DNA of 64,000 nt from Gambelia wislizenii (GCA_030847615.1 JAUMIR010000003.1:76146001-76210000), one strand, 5' to 3'. Counted from the first letter of the stretch, positions 33,126 to 45,240 are shown. A program made the numbers and translations. The notes: a model not told the origin generated them from the sequence alone.

Positions 33126-35038
33126 ATTTGTTGTTTTTCCCTGCTGTACTTCTGTTACCATGTTTCCTTTTGTTGTAGCTTAGGATGGGGTGGTTGAGAA
33201 ATTTTGCATTTATTACAGGTCAGTTTTTAATCCATCTTGCTATGTCAAACTTAAATCCATTTTTAAAAAAATAGAAATAATTTTTTAAATAAATGAGCTA
33301 CTTGAGTTTGCCTTCTCTACTTCAAGCTGGATTACCAGTTTTTCTTTTCTGCCATGGATCTAAGTTAGTCTTTCACAGTTGTAGAGTACAGCGTTGAAGC
33401 GGCATGACTTCAGGTATTGCAATCTGTTTTGTATTTCCCCTCTTCCACTCTATGAAACAGATCCAGTGCTCCAGTGTTTCATTCAGGTATCAAAATGCTT
33501 AAAGGAAATATTGTATTACTCTGCATTTTATGGATTTTCTGGCCTCATTGAAAATGAGTGCAGAAGATGATTGCTTGGATGTGATCATGAAATAAGCATA
33601 CACAACAGCATTTAATTCCAGTATTTCAGTCTTTAGAGCAAAAGTGTTTTTTTATTCCCCTGCTCAATATTATTGATCTTTAAACTAGAAATGCAATTGA
33701 ATAACCAGGTTATTGTGGTGATATTGTCACTATACATTTTTGTGTTGTGATGTTTTTGATATTTGACTTGAAAGAAAATTGCGTTTTTAATTGTAGTGAT
33801 ACTGCTTTTTAAAAATATTGTTGCTAGATATTGAACTGAAATGTATGTATGTATGCATGCATGCATGCATGCATGTATTTATTTATTTATTTTATATCCC
33901 ACTTTTCTTCCAGTATAGGATCCAAGGACGTGTACAACCACCTTAGTACAAAAGTTAAAACTCAATTAAATGTATAATAATATACATTTTTATGTTGACT
34001 GATACTGTTATATTGGTGCAGCAGGTTCCTACTGTTAGCTGCCATGGATCATTCTTGGAAGAGAAAAGTGGGGTGTACTACATTAGAGATTTTATTTTGT
34101 TCAGACAATACAATCTGTATTTAGGACTTCAGCTTTTTAAACTATGCCAGTCTCATAGGACTAAGAATGCAAATTTGCGTTGGCCTATTCCAAAGCAAGT
34201 CCCATTTAGCCAATGAGGTTTATTCCCAGGGAAGCATGGCTAGGACTGTAGCCATAGACTGCAGTCCTATATACCAGGGTGGGGAACCACTGGTCCTCCT
34301 ATTGTTGACTCTCATAATCCCTGACCATTGGCCATCAAGGCTGGGACTGATGACAGATGAATAGCTATTGGGGGGAAGGGCAAAATGAGGGCATTGCCCA
34401 TCCCAAATAAGAATTCTTCCCCCTCCCATGAAGTTTTCCTTAAGACCATAAATTTCTAGCATTTCACTAACATAAAACTTTAATTGAGCATTTAGAAATA
34501 CAGTTCAGGCATCCATGAAAAACGGCAGGCAAAGTTACCACAGGAATGTGAACACAACAAATCTAAGAGTTTTAGGTGTGAGCAATTTTTAACGTCTTTC
34601 TCATTCTCTAGAAATTTGGAGATTGAAGGAAAATTAATGGGGGGAGACAATGATCTCATTTTACCCCCTTTAGTTACACCCCTAACTGATGGGAACTACA
34701 GTCCAATAACACCTGGATTGCCTCCATACATTTCCTTCCTTCAGTGGGCTATAGCTCTGAGTAGACATGCATAGGGCTGCGCTGTTACATTCACTAGAGT
34801 CAGCGGTAACAAAGAATGTGCAGTATTTCCAGTTGAGGCTTTTATTGTAAACTCACCCAATCTCATTCACACATTTTAACCAGGGATCCAAACAATGCAG
34901 GCCTCCATTTCTAACCATCTCATCTTTTCCCACTGCTTCTAAGTTCTTTTTTCCTTTTATAGACAAACCTTTAAGGTAGAAACATTTGAGTATCAGCAAA
35001 ATGTCTTTTGGCAGGTATTTTTTAATTATGCTTTGAAG
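33126..35038. other. Mostly unassigned; tetranucleotide run and L2-like minus tail
   Basis: 33838-33890 is an (ATGT)n/(ATGC)n/(ATTT)n run followed, to about 33960, by a block TATATCCCACTTTTCTTCC, an L2-type 3' end on the minus strand. 34275-34355 is a worn CCAGATGT-type MITE. 34370-34450 and 34600-34670 share a CCCATGAAGTTTTCCTTAAG-like inverted block. Nothing else is recognised. Confidence 0.4.
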
Positions 35039-35201
35039 ATCATAGAATCATAGAGTTGGAAGAGCCCACAAGGGCCATCCAGTCCAACCCACTGCCCTGC
35101 AGGAATACACAATTAAAGCATTCCCAACATATGGCCATCCAGCCTCTGTTTTAAAACCTCCAAAGAAGGAGACTCCATCACACTCTGGGGCAGTGCATTC
35201 C
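35039..35201 (-). mobile_element. CR1 LINE 3' end
   Basis: ATCATAGAATCATAGAGTTG, CATCCAGTCCAACCCACTGC and CATATGGCCATCCAGCCTCT: the reverse complement of the CR1 tail and last codons. Confidence 0.85.
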
Positions 35202-35211
35202 ACTGGTACTT

Positions 35212-35375
35212 TTAAGTTAATGTGTTGATTGGATTCTTTATTAAATGCTTTTAAACTTTTGTATTACATATTTTAGCTATGTGTTGCTGTATCTTACATT
35301 GTAAGCCACCATGGGTACCATATTGGAAGGAAGGCAGGATATAAATTAAATAATAGATTAGATAGATAATGCTAA
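35212..35375 (+). mobile_element. L2-type LINE 3' UTR
   Basis: CATTGTAAGCCACCATGGG then GGAAGGCAGGATATAAATTA and a (TAGA)n-like tail, directly beside the CR1 tail. Confidence 0.65.
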
Positions 35376-35463
35376 CACCTGTCCACCTGGGAGCACCTTG
35401 CTTTCCTTATTCACTTGGTCTTTCATATTGAGACTAAGGACTCCACAGGTTTAGTTCACAAAG

Positions 35464-35975
35464 AATCATAGAATCTTGGAAGGTGTTATAAGGGCCACCA
35501 TGCAGGAATATATAACAGAAGCACTCCCATCCAACTGCTGTTTAAAGAACTCTAAAGAAGGCAAGTCCACCACATTTCAGGGCAGTCTATTCCACTGTCA
35601 AACAGTTCTTTACAATAAAACAGTTCATCCTAATGTTTAGGTGGAATCTCTTTTCTTGTCATTTGGATCCATTGATTCATGCTCTAGTCTCTAGGGCAGC
35701 AGAAAACAAGTTGGCTCTGTCTTCTATATGACAGTCCTTCAGATATTTAAAGATGCCCATCACATCACCCCTCAGTCTTCTCTTCCCCAAGCTAAACATC
35801 ACCGCCTCCCTATGTTATTACTCATAAGGCTTGGTTTCCACAGAGCTTTGATCATCTTGGTCATCCTTCCCTGGATATGTTCCAGATTGTCAATATCCTT
35901 CTTGAACTGTGGTGTCCAGAACTAGACATAAAATTCCAGGTGAGGTCTGATCAAAGTAGAATGTATGTTAACACC
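35464..35975 (-). pseudogene. CR1 LINE 3' end, longer copy
   Basis: The reverse complement covers the CR1 tail and about 300 bp of C-terminal coding sequence: CTGGACACCACAGTTCAAGA region, LEH/RDAF-type frame and the GGGGTGATGTGATGGGCAT block. Several indels. Confidence 0.75.
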
Positions 35976-37010
35976 CCTAAAAAGACAAATAAATGACATC
36001 ACATTAGTACCACATGATGGACAGTCTTGACTGTATCCACTCTGGCCAGATCTTGTTGCTACATGATAGAGCTGTAGATCAGTCACCTAAATAAATGCAA
36101 AGCTGGAGACACCAGTTTGTTATTACCCATCATTTTCCTCAAATCCTGGAATAATGACACCAAAACTTCTCTAGCAGGTATTTGGGGCTGGTGGGATGCC
36201 CAATGATATAGGCTCAAACCCAAGCCCCTTTGAAATTTGTTTCCTCCCCAATTATTTTTAAACAGATTTCCTCCCCCCACCATGTTGAGATCCAATCCTT
36301 GATTGCTACAAAGAAGAGTAGACTTCATCTAGACTCATATGGAAGGATGGAAGTTCCTTAAAAGGTGATAATCAAGTCCATCCTAAATGTTATTCCATTA
36401 TAAGATTAATTATGTTAAGCTATTTGTGGAAAATATTTATTCAACTTGTATTTAAAAAGTAAAGCAAGAGTTCCACAAGATTTACTTAGCACTGTGTTCC
36501 CCTGTCCCATTTTCCTTTCTGGCTGAACAGGGATGAAACTTTCAAAGGCCATTATAGACTTGCAGCAATTAACCTGATACTGGATGGATAATTTTTGTAC
36601 TTACAATCCAGGGCTCATATGAAATTTTGGTTGTCTTGTTACTGTTTTAGAGGGAGGAATGAACATTGTTAATTGACAGTCTCATTGAAAATACCATAGA
36701 TAGCAACTGAGAAACTCATATTGACTTGACTGTGTCGAATCAAGAGAACACAAAGCCAACTAAATGCTAGATGCAGATGTATGTTACATTAATCTAACAT
36801 TAATTTTTTTAAAGCAAAACCAGCTTCAAAAATAGGGGGTGGATGAAAGAGGAGGGGGGTTAAGCCTTTTTTCCTTTCTCTGTTTTCTCTCTCTCTTGCC
36901 CTTGTTGACAATTTCCAGAAAAACATCAACAGAGCTTTAAATATGTTTTCAGCCTATACTTTGTTCAAAAAATATAACAGGGGCATGCACATATAATAGG
37001 TTCCTTGGCA
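35976..37010. other. Unassigned sequence
   Basis: No gene or repeat recognised. It ends at the left target duplication of the RTE-like LINE. Confidence 0.3.
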
Positions 37011-37021
37011 CTTCCATCACT

Positions 37022-40000
37022 CTCTCTCTCTCTGGCTTCTCTTCACAAATGAAGATCCAGGAGGGACTCATCCCGTGCTTTCTGCAAGTGCACTGATGAC
37101 TAAAAAGGCCAATCCAAGATAGACAAGTCTGGTTGCAGAAAGCACAGCAGAAGGTTTCCTTAGGTGATGTTTCCGGGTTGTGATTTTTTCTGCATTGTCG
37201 TTTCTCTTCAAGACTTGTTCGGTGTGAGTTCTCAAATAAGGCTGCAGCATTGTGGATAGTGTGTCTCCATGCCTCCCAATGTGAGGCCAGGGCGGACCAT
37301 TGTTGGTGATCAATTTGGCCGAGCCTGAGATGTTGTTTCAGGGAGTCCTTGTATCGCTTTTTTGGAGTGCCCCTCTTACGCTGACCCATCGAGAATTCAC
37401 CATAGAATACTATTTTGGGGAGGCGATGGTCCTCCATCCTAGAAACATGCCCTGCCCAGCGCAGCTGTGTTCTCAATATCATGGCCTCAATGCTGGTGAT
37501 CCCTGCTTGCTCAAGGACAGCAACATGCGTCACATAGTCAGTCCAGTGTATATTTAGGATTGTGCGTAAACAGTGCTGATGGAAGCATTCGAGGAGTCGT
37601 AAGTGGTGGCGATAGGTGACCCATGTTTCAGACCCATAAAGGAGAATAGACAGTACAATGGCTCTATACACACTGATTTTGTGTTTCGCCTCAGGTGTTT
37701 ATTACTCCAGACTCTTTTGTAAAGTCTTCTAAATGCGCTATGTGCCTTTGCTAATCTGTGATCAATCTCTTTGTCAATCTTGGCATTTGAGGAGATGATG
37801 CTTCCCAGGTAGGTGAACTGCTGAATGGACCTAAGCACAGAGTTGCCGACGTCAATGTGGGAATGGTGGTGTTCGTCCTGTGGTGCAGGCTGGTAAAGAA
37901 CTTCCGTTTTCTTCAGGTTGACTTCGAGCCCAAACAGTTCTGCAGCTGTTGCAAAGTAGGGTGTTAGGCGCTGCAGAGCTACTTCTGTGTGGGCAACAAG
38001 GGCAGCAGCATCAACGAAGAGCAGCTCACGGACTAGATAGTTTAGAGTCTTAGTGCAAGCCCGCAAACGGCTTAAGTTAAACAAGCTACCATCAGTACGG
38101 TAACGTATATAGATGCCGTCTTCTTCTTTGAGCTCTGCCGTAGCCCTTTGGAGCATCATGCTGAAGAAGATTGTAAATAAAGTTGGCACAAGAACACAAC
38201 CTTGCTTCACTCCATTAGTTATTAGAAAGGGCTCTGAAAGAGCATCGCCATATCTGACTTGACCACGCTGGCCCTCGTGTAGCAAGATAATCATTTTAAG
38301 GAATTTGGGGGGACATCCTAGTCTTTCCAGAATCTGCCACAGACCTTCCCTACTCACGGTGTCAAAGGCTTTGGTGAGGTCAATAAATGTGACATAGAGA
38401 CTCTTCTTCTGCTCTCTACATTTCTCTTGCAGTTGTCTAAGGGCAAATACCATATCTGTAGTACTTACCTATTGTCTCTGAAGCCACATTGGCTTTCAGG
38501 AAGAAGTTCTTCTGCAATGGCAAGAACTAATCTGTTCAGGAGTATCCTTGCAAGGATTTTTTCCAGCAATAGAGAGCAGAGTTATGCCTCGATAGTTTGA
38601 GCAATCGGATTTTGCTCCTTTTTTCTTGTACAGGGTGATGATGACTGCATCTCGGAGATCTGATGGCAGTTCCCCCTTTCCCCAGAAATTCACAAGGAGT
38701 TCGTGAAATTTATCATGGAGTATATGACCTCCGTGTTTCCAAACTTCAGGTGGGATTCCATCAATCCCAGCTGCCTTGCCGTTTTTCAACTGCTGTATGG
38801 CCTTAAGGGTCTCTTCCAAAGTGGGAGCTATGTCCAATTCATTTTTCATTGGTTTTTGTATCATATGTTGGATAGCTGAGCCTTGGACTACTTGGTTGGC
38901 ACTAAAGAGACTTTGAAAGTGTTCAGCCCATCGATTCAGGATGGAGGCTTTATCAGTAATTAATGTTTGACCATCTGTACTGTGTAAGGAGCTTTGGACC
39001 TGATAAATAGGTCCAAACTCTGCCTTAAGAGCTTCATAAAATCCTCTAGAATCCCCCAGATCTGCACAGCATTGTGTCTTTTCTGCTATATTGATCCACC
39101 ACTTGTTCTGCATGTCTTGTAGTTTTTGTTGAAGTTTACTACATGTGAGACGGAAAGCTGCTTTTCTTACATGGCAAGTTGGCTGGGCGAGGTATGCCTG
39201 GTGAGCAGTTCTCTTCTTTGCCAACAGCTCCTGGATCTCTTGGTTGTTTTCATCAAACCAGTCTTGATTTCTTGTGGGAGAACCCGAGGGATTCTTCCAC
39301 AGACTGGAGGATACTGTTTTTGATACGTTGCCAAAGCACTGTAGGAGAAGGATCTATAGGATGGTCTTCAAGTTTTGTTTGCAGGTTTGCATGGAAGTTG
39401 TCTCTCATGGTAGCTTGTTGAAGATTGTTGACTTGGAGTCTCTTCTTTAAGATGCCACCCCTCTTAGGTTTGAACTTAAGATGAAGATTTAGTTTACATC
39501 TGACGAGGCGATGATCTGTCTGGCATTCTGCACTGGGCATCACTCGAGTATGGCGGACATCACAAATGTTTCTCTGGTGGACTAGAACATAGTCAATGAG
39601 GTGCCAATGTTTGGATCGGGGATGCATCCAGGTTGTCTTCAAGCTGTCTTTCTGCTGAAAGATAGTGTTTCTAATAGTTAGCTGTTGTTCTGCACAGAAC
39701 TCTAGCAAGAGGTGTCCATTATCATTGCAATTTCCAACACCATGCTTGCGTAAGACACCTTTCCAGGCTTCAGAGTTCTCTCCTACTCTGGCATTGAAGT
39801 CACCAAGGATAATAATTTTATCTTCTACAGGGACTTTTTGTATGAAGTGGCGTAGGTCTGTGTAGAATTTTTCTTTCTCTACAGGGTCGGCTTGCATAGT
39901 TGGGGCATATATACTAAAGAGTGTGGGAGGCGTAAGAAAATAATGCGATCAGAGTGTCCTGTTGGCAAGGTTTTGAGTTTGGAGGCAATGGAGTTTTTAA

Positions 40001-41003
40001 TCATGAAGCCTACTCCTGACAGATGTTTTTCGGTTTTGGGTTTGCCAGACCAGTAAAGTGTGTAGCCAGTGTCGTGTTCTTTAAGGCTGCCTTCCTCATG
40101 GAGATGAACTTCACTAAGAGCAGCTATGTCAATATTAAGTCGTGATAGTTCATGAGCTATTAGAGCAGAACGACGCTCAGGCCGTCCACTATCTTCAGAG
40201 TCTCGCATGGTTCTGATGTTCCAGCATGCAAGCGTCAGTTTATTTACACCTTTGGAGGCCGGTGTGCGCCTTTGTTTCTTTGCCTTGGTTTGACCGCATC
40301 AGAAGATTCCCGTTGGCCGTGGCTAGCCAACCAGGTAGTTGGGAATGAGCTTTCGTTAGGCCACCTTTTCTAGGCCCCTCTCCATATGGAGCAAGCAGTG
40401 CTCTGTTTAAAAAAAGCTGCTTGGTCGTTCAGGATGCTGCCAAACAAGACTGTCATCTCCCGGGTCAGCCTCGAGCGACCAAAGTCCTGAACCGCCTGCA
40501 TGCAGGGTTGGGTCTGCGGCTTCCAGTGCATCTTTACACCTGTCGTTTCGTCCCTTGTCTATCGCTACAGGGCTTTCTTTTTTCTTTTTCTTTTTTTGAA
40601 TTGGATTTGTCCTTTGAGCCTGTGCAATGGATTTGTCTGGTGGAGTGCAGCGTGCACAGAACTGGCCTCACCCTTTAAACCAAAGGTTCATCTGCTGTGG
40701 CCTTGCAGCATGGACGGTAGCAGCGAGGTCCTCGGGTCATAGGTTTGATTAGAGTTTCCTTCTCTTAGATGGCTGACCTTACAGGGTTGGACGAGCACCA
40801 TCTGCCCGGGTTTGGGATTAGAGTTGCCATAAGGCTAGAGAGCCCATCCTGCCCTTTGACGCTCTTTGTCAAACCCTTCAGTTTTGACTTGTCTGGCATG
40901 GGAGACCCTACCGGTGGCTATTGTGCCACCGCCAGCATAGCTCAAAACATCATTAGGGTACGCAAGCCTCTCTCCCACGACAAGGGGGCATCAATGGAGA
41001 GGT
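37022..41003 (-). mobile_element. Near full-length RTE-like LINE, 3.98 kb, 11-bp TSD
   Basis: Flanked by a perfect 11-bp duplication CTTCCATCACT (37011-37021 and 41004-41014). On the minus strand: a ~740-bp 5' UTR (about 41003-40260), one long coding region (see the pseudogene entry), and a very short 3' end of AGCCAGAGAGAGAGAG type. A single APE-plus-RT frame and a length of 4 kb fit RTE-group LINEs; the exact clade needs a phylogeny. Two short relatives lie at 12249 and 32304. Confidence 0.85.
37060..40262 (-). pseudogene. RTE-like LINE polyprotein (APE endonuclease - RT - Cys/His finger), inactivated
   Basis: This would nick target DNA and copy the element's own RNA at the nick. The N-terminus opens with LTLACWNIRTM (about 40240), then RPERRSALIAHELSRLNID, IIILGDFNARVG (about 39820) and TDHRLVRCKLNL (about 39500): an APE-type endonuclease. 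RT domain: NGKAAGIDGIPPEVWK (about 38780), NYRGITLLSIAGK (about 38580), FIDLTKAFDTVSREGLW (about 38350), GVKQGCVL (about 38200). Motif C, normally F/YADD, reads LFVDAAAL at 38007-38018, so one catalytic aspartate is lost. The C-terminus has CCAFCNQTCLSWIGLFSHQC (about 37100). Frame changes occur near 39890, 39240, 38560-38460 and 37680, and the natural stop is lost, so it is dead. Confidence 0.85.
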
Positions 41004-41207
41004 CTTCCATCACTAGTATACACTAATATACTGAATACCTGGAGTGCAAGCAGAGTGAAACAATTGCTTCAGGCAGCAAATATGGAGAAGGAGGAAGAGC
41101 AGTGGCAACAGCACCCCCACCCCCACCATTCCTCCTGAGCATCCTTAGCTGAGGAGAAGTGCATTTTTAAAAGGAATTGTTACTGGGTGTCCATTCTGCC
41201 ATTCAAA

Positions 41208-41412
41208 GTTTTCATGAGTGGAAGCTTCTTGACAGTAAGAACTGTTTGGCAATGGAATGCACTGCCTCGTAGTGTGGTGGAGTCTCCTTCTTTGGAGGTT
41301 TTTAAGCAGAGGCTGCATGGCCATCTGTCCAGAGTGGTTTGATTGTGTATTCCTATATGCAAGGGGGTTGGACTGGATGGCCCTTGTGGTCTCTTCCAAC
41401 TCTATGATCCTC
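41208..41412 (+). mobile_element. CR1 LINE 3' end
   Basis: TTGACAGTAAGAACTGTTTG, the SPSLEVFKQRLHGHL-type codons, GGTTGGACTGGATGGCCC and ACTCTATGATCC. It lies about 190 bp beyond the RTE-like LINE. Confidence 0.85.
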
Positions 41413-43489
41413 TGCTACATGATGGAATCCTGACATTCAGACTGTGTTGAAAGTGTTTTTTTTTTAAAGCACATCAATATAGAGCTATAAATATATATAT
41501 TTACACACATACTCTGTTTTTATTATCCTGTCTACCACCAGAAAATACTCAAATTAAAAAGAAGAAAAATCCCTAGCACGCTTACCAAAACTTAGAAAAA
41601 TTGGTTAAAGAACACAATTAATCTGGAAATGCAAAAGATATATATATTTCTGAAGTAACTTGTGGAAGGTATGGAAGGGGTGGAGAATCACACGGTTCAC
41701 TGATTAAATTGTACATGTCTCTTTGTCTCCACTGGGTCTCCAAAAGCTCCAAAAACTGTGTTTCCATTTGGAGACACAACTCTTACTTTAAAAATGCCTT
41801 GCTGTGGAGGGCAGATATGTAAGTACTGCCCAAGCTTTTTTTTAACCCCATAAACTAGAGATAAGGATCACTCAGTGCTCTAGGTGTTTTTAGACTCCAG
41901 CTTTCTTGTATTCCTCAATATTAACTGTGCTGGCTAGCACTGCTAGGCCTTGCAGTCCAACATCATCTGGCTAAATGGTTCCCACCCCTGCCCCAAACTA
42001 CACTGCTGCCATTGTCCCATCACCAATGACAAAGTGAAATTCAACTGGTAGTCCAGTTTACTTTTGTATGTGAAAATGGAGGGGGAATGTGGTTACAAAA
42101 GGTGCTCCTAAAACATCTTGGGTCAACTCCTCTCCATTTAGATGCATGGCAATGTCTTGGTAAAGGAAAATTAGAATTTTTGAATTAGAAGGCTGTTTGC
42201 TATGGACAGCTGGGTGTCCCAAACATAACGTTGTATTTTTGACAAGACAATTATCATGCAGCCCCCATTTAATTTTGGAATACACTCTTTTATTTGTCCT
42301 AATCACAATTTTAGCCTAAAGCAAATGATTTAATAGAATCATTGGCTGATTCTTCATGTAACCCTTCCAGCTGCTATAAAAAGCTGTGAAACTCAGTTGG
42401 GCAGTATGAAAAGCAGCAGCAGCCACTGATGATTTTTCTAACCTGACTTTTGAAAGAGAGGTTCAGTTTCTTCAAGATAAGATGAGCTGAAGTGATCTGG
42501 AATGCCTCTGTAACCCCTTGAGTCCTTCGCTGTGATAACAGCTGTTGTGCTGGAAATCTAATGCCAACGAAAGAGTTAAATGCTGTCCGATGGGCAATAT
42601 CAGTGACATGCTTCTGAATTGAGCATGCTCCCGGAGTGAGACTGTGGACTGGTGTTCCTCAATGAATAGGGGCCACTCCAAGGGAGTTTTCCCTTGAATA
42701 GAATGGGGTCAGGGAGCCGCTTTGGGGAACAATAGTTACCACCGGCAAGCTGAATTTCTTACAATCACACACCATACCCCCTGATCAAATAGCTCCTTTG
42801 TCAGCCTGATATAAAAACATGTCATACAATGATGATCTGGAAGAATGACATGGGCTCGCCTTTCATGGAGATCAGAAGGGCTTGTTGTAGACAAAAGGGA
42901 GCCCCTGTCAGAGTCAAGAAAGGGGGAAAAGAAACAGAGAATAAAAGGGGAGCGAATGGAAACAAACAGTAACAGCAACTGCAGTAGCAGCAGCAGCAGC
43001 AACAACAACAACAACAGAAGAAAAAGTGGAGTGAGCTGGTAAGGTTGACTGGCCCTTTTGCTGGAAGGTTCTTTCCAGGATCAGGAAACATGACAAAATT
43101 GTACCAAATCTGCCATGGTGTAAACAGAAGGTCCCAATTGCTCTGTCTTTGGGATCCCATTGTCATTCTGCACTGGGACAGAAGAAATTGCTTGATGGGA
43201 AAAGGTCAACGGGCCCAACAAACCTGCCCCAACCTGATTTTTAAACTCTGGATGTTCCCACCTCTCAGAAATCACCATTCAGAGGCCAGTAATAAGGATG
43301 GGAAAGGGAGAATGGAGCTTGTTATATAAGGAAAAAATGTATTGCCTAGAGAAAAAAATAGTAGCCCTCCAGTATTTCAGGGTGCTGTTAAATGGAAGTG
43401 CTAAATTTGAACAGTTGGACAGTAAAGCAAATTGGCTAAGGAAACTGTGGAGATTTTTGCAAGCATGGTTGGTGGAGATGCGAAAGAGG
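41413..43489. other. Mostly unassigned; possible conserved block 42400-42730
   Basis: 41895-41990 is a worn CCAGATGT-type MITE. 42400-42730 is complex, keeps several CpGs and has no repeat signature (e.g. GCTGTGATAACAGCTGTTG at about 42530), so it is the best unique-looking stretch in the window. No plausible exon was found in it. Confidence 0.35.
42963..43019. repeat. (CAG)n-(CAA)n triplet run
   Basis: AGTAGCAGCAGCAGCAGC followed by AACAACAACAACAAC. Confidence 0.9.
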
Positions 43490-43855
43490 ACCTTCTTGAT
43501 GCCTGCCCTTAGTCTCTGGGCCAAAATGGCCCCTCCTTGATGTATTTCTGTTGGCAGACTAAAACCTTTTTATTCAGATAGGCTTTTAAAACAGACAGTT
43601 TTAAAAGAATGAGCTAAGGGGTGCTGTACTATTTTAACTGAACTGTTTTTAGAGTTTTAAAAAATCTTTTTAATTGTCCTTTCTTCTTTTATTGCTGTGC
43701 TGATTTTTTAAAATATTGTAAATAAAGGAGTTTAATTATATTTTAATGTTTATTTTTCAATGTTTTAATTGTATTGTTCTTTTAAATTGTGAGCTGCTTT
43801 GAATCCCAATTTGAGGGGGGAAACAGGACATAAACATATATGCCTATGCATTTTC
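43490..43855 (+). mobile_element. L2-type LINE 3' end
   Basis: Frame traces LKPFLFR.AFKT then an AT-rich 3' UTR with (A)TTGTGAGCTGCTTTGAA and GGGGGGAAACAGGACATAAA. Same layout as 47695. Confidence 0.65.
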
Positions 43856-43967
43856 CCTCAAGTACTGAGGTTCAAAGCCATTTAGGCCTTAAATGTCATC
43901 ACCAGCACCTTGAATTCACCCCAGAAGTATATAAGTAGCCAGTGCAATTTCTTTAAAATAGGTGTTA

Positions 43968-44168
43968 CCGTGGGCCCTCCTGATTCACGGGCTTCAGATC
44001 CACGATTTTGAGTGACAGTGGATTGTCATGTCCTATACTTAAAATTGTGCTGATGTGAACATCATGTCCATTTAATAATATGGACTATGAACATCTGTGC
44101 TTTTTGTCATCTGTGGGAGGTGGAGGATGTCCCAGAACCAAAACCCCATGGATCTGGAGGGCCCACTG
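43968..44168. mobile_element. Tigger-type MITE, GTGGGCCCTCC family
   Basis: CCGTGGGCCCTCCTGATTCA at the left and GGAGGGCCCACTG at the right, flanked by TA (43966-43967, 44169-44170). Removing it joins AAAATAGGTGTTA to TATGGTTTC, restoring the host repeat. Confidence 0.85.
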
Positions 44169-44531
44169 TATATGGTTTCTTTATGATGTTCTGGTCATCA
44201 ATCTAACTGGTACATTTTGCACTAGCTTCAACTTCCAAGTTGCCATCAAAAATAGTCCCACACAGAGTGCATCACTGTAGTCTAATCAGAAAGTAGTCAA
44301 TGCATTAACTAACAGAGGTTGGTTGTGCCTGTTAAGGAAAGACCATACCTGGCAGTCCAATCAAAACTAGCCCAAGCACTCTGAGCCACAGAGTCAAGAT
44401 GGTCCTTCAACTGAGAGACAGATCTGAGTACTGTACTTCCACGCTACACATCTGTTCCCTGGGGGGAATGTAAACCCATCCAGGAGATATTGCATACTTA
44501 ACTCCCAAACGTGTGTGTGTGTGCACACGCG

Positions 44532-44759
44532 CGTGTGTGCCTTCAAGTCAGCTGTTGACTTATGGCGACCGCACGAATTGTGTAGGGTTTTCTTAGGCAA
44601 GGAATACTCAAAGGTGGTTTTGCCAGGTCCTTCCTCTGAAATACAGCCTACAGCACCTGGTATTCCTTGGCAGTCTCATCCAAGACCTAACCTGGGCTAA
44701 CCCTGCTTAGCTTTCAAGATCAGTCAGGATCTGGTGCCTTTAGGGCATTTAGGCTGCCA
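44532..44759 (-). mobile_element. 5S rRNA-derived SINE with the tRNA-SINE tail
   Basis: On the minus strand the head (44759 down to about 44645) follows 5S rRNA: CTGATCTTGAAAGCTAAGC, AGGGTTAGCCCAGGTTAGG, TCTTGGATGAGACTGCC and GAATACCAGGTGCTGTAGGC. These cover the Pol III A-box and C-box region. It runs into a body and end (CAGAGGAAGG, GTCGCCATAAGTCA, GACTTGAAGGCACACAC) shared with the tRNA-derived SINE copies. So two different Pol III heads use one LINE-recognised tail. It is a retroposon, not a working 5S gene. Confidence 0.85.
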
Positions 44760-44927
44760 GGAATCACCAGTTCATAGCGTCTTCATCTTATTGTGATTCA
44801 GCTTCAGTTTATTGATCCTCATGCAGCCTTTTACAGCATCCAGTCTGTAATGGTTCAACACCTACAGAATTCCAGCTGACTCCAATGAGTAGGAGAAGTA
44901 CAGCTGAGTGTCATCAACCAACTGGTG

Positions 44928-44976
44928 GGATTGACCCCTTGTGGTCCCTTCTAGCTCTAAGATTCTATGATTCTCA
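44928..44976 (+). mobile_element. CR1 3' terminus, ~49 bp
   Basis: CCCCTTGTGGTCCCTTCTAG then GATTCTATGATTCTC. Only the terminal part inserted, inside the 43860 repeat. Confidence 0.7.
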
Positions 44977-45240
44977 GAACTTCTAATGATCTCACTCAGA
45001 AGCTTCATATAGATAAATAGGGAAGGGGTTGGGTGGAATCCTGTGGTACCCCAAAGTTTAATAGCCATGGGGCTGAGAAGAAGTTCCCCCAAACCACTCT
45101 CTGGGACCTGTCCTGTAGACAGGAACAGAACCACCTAACACCATGCAGAGCAAGGTGGGGAAAAAACTTCTGCCAGAGACCTTGGAGAGCAGCTTATGGT
45201 GAGAGTAGACAGTACTGGACTAGCTGGACAGACAGTATAA

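Larger units (their letters stand above)
43860..45240. repeat. Long dispersed repeat, family unassigned, holding three younger insertions
   Basis: The stretch AAAGCCATTTAGGCCTTAAA...AGCACCTTGAATTC recurs at 46725-46815. The continuation (CACTAGCTTCAACTTCC, CTGTAGTCTAATCAGAAAG, AGCTTCAGTTTATTGATCC, CCTGTGGTACCCC) runs to about 45240, interrupted by a Tigger MITE, a 5S-SINE and a CR1 tail. I recognise the wording as a common squamate repeat but cannot place its class. Confidence 0.55.

Noticed and set aside
44645..44759. Possible 5S rRNA gene on the minus strand
   Set aside because: Has many changes, lacks a T-run terminator at the right place and continues into a SINE body; it is a 5S-derived retroposon.
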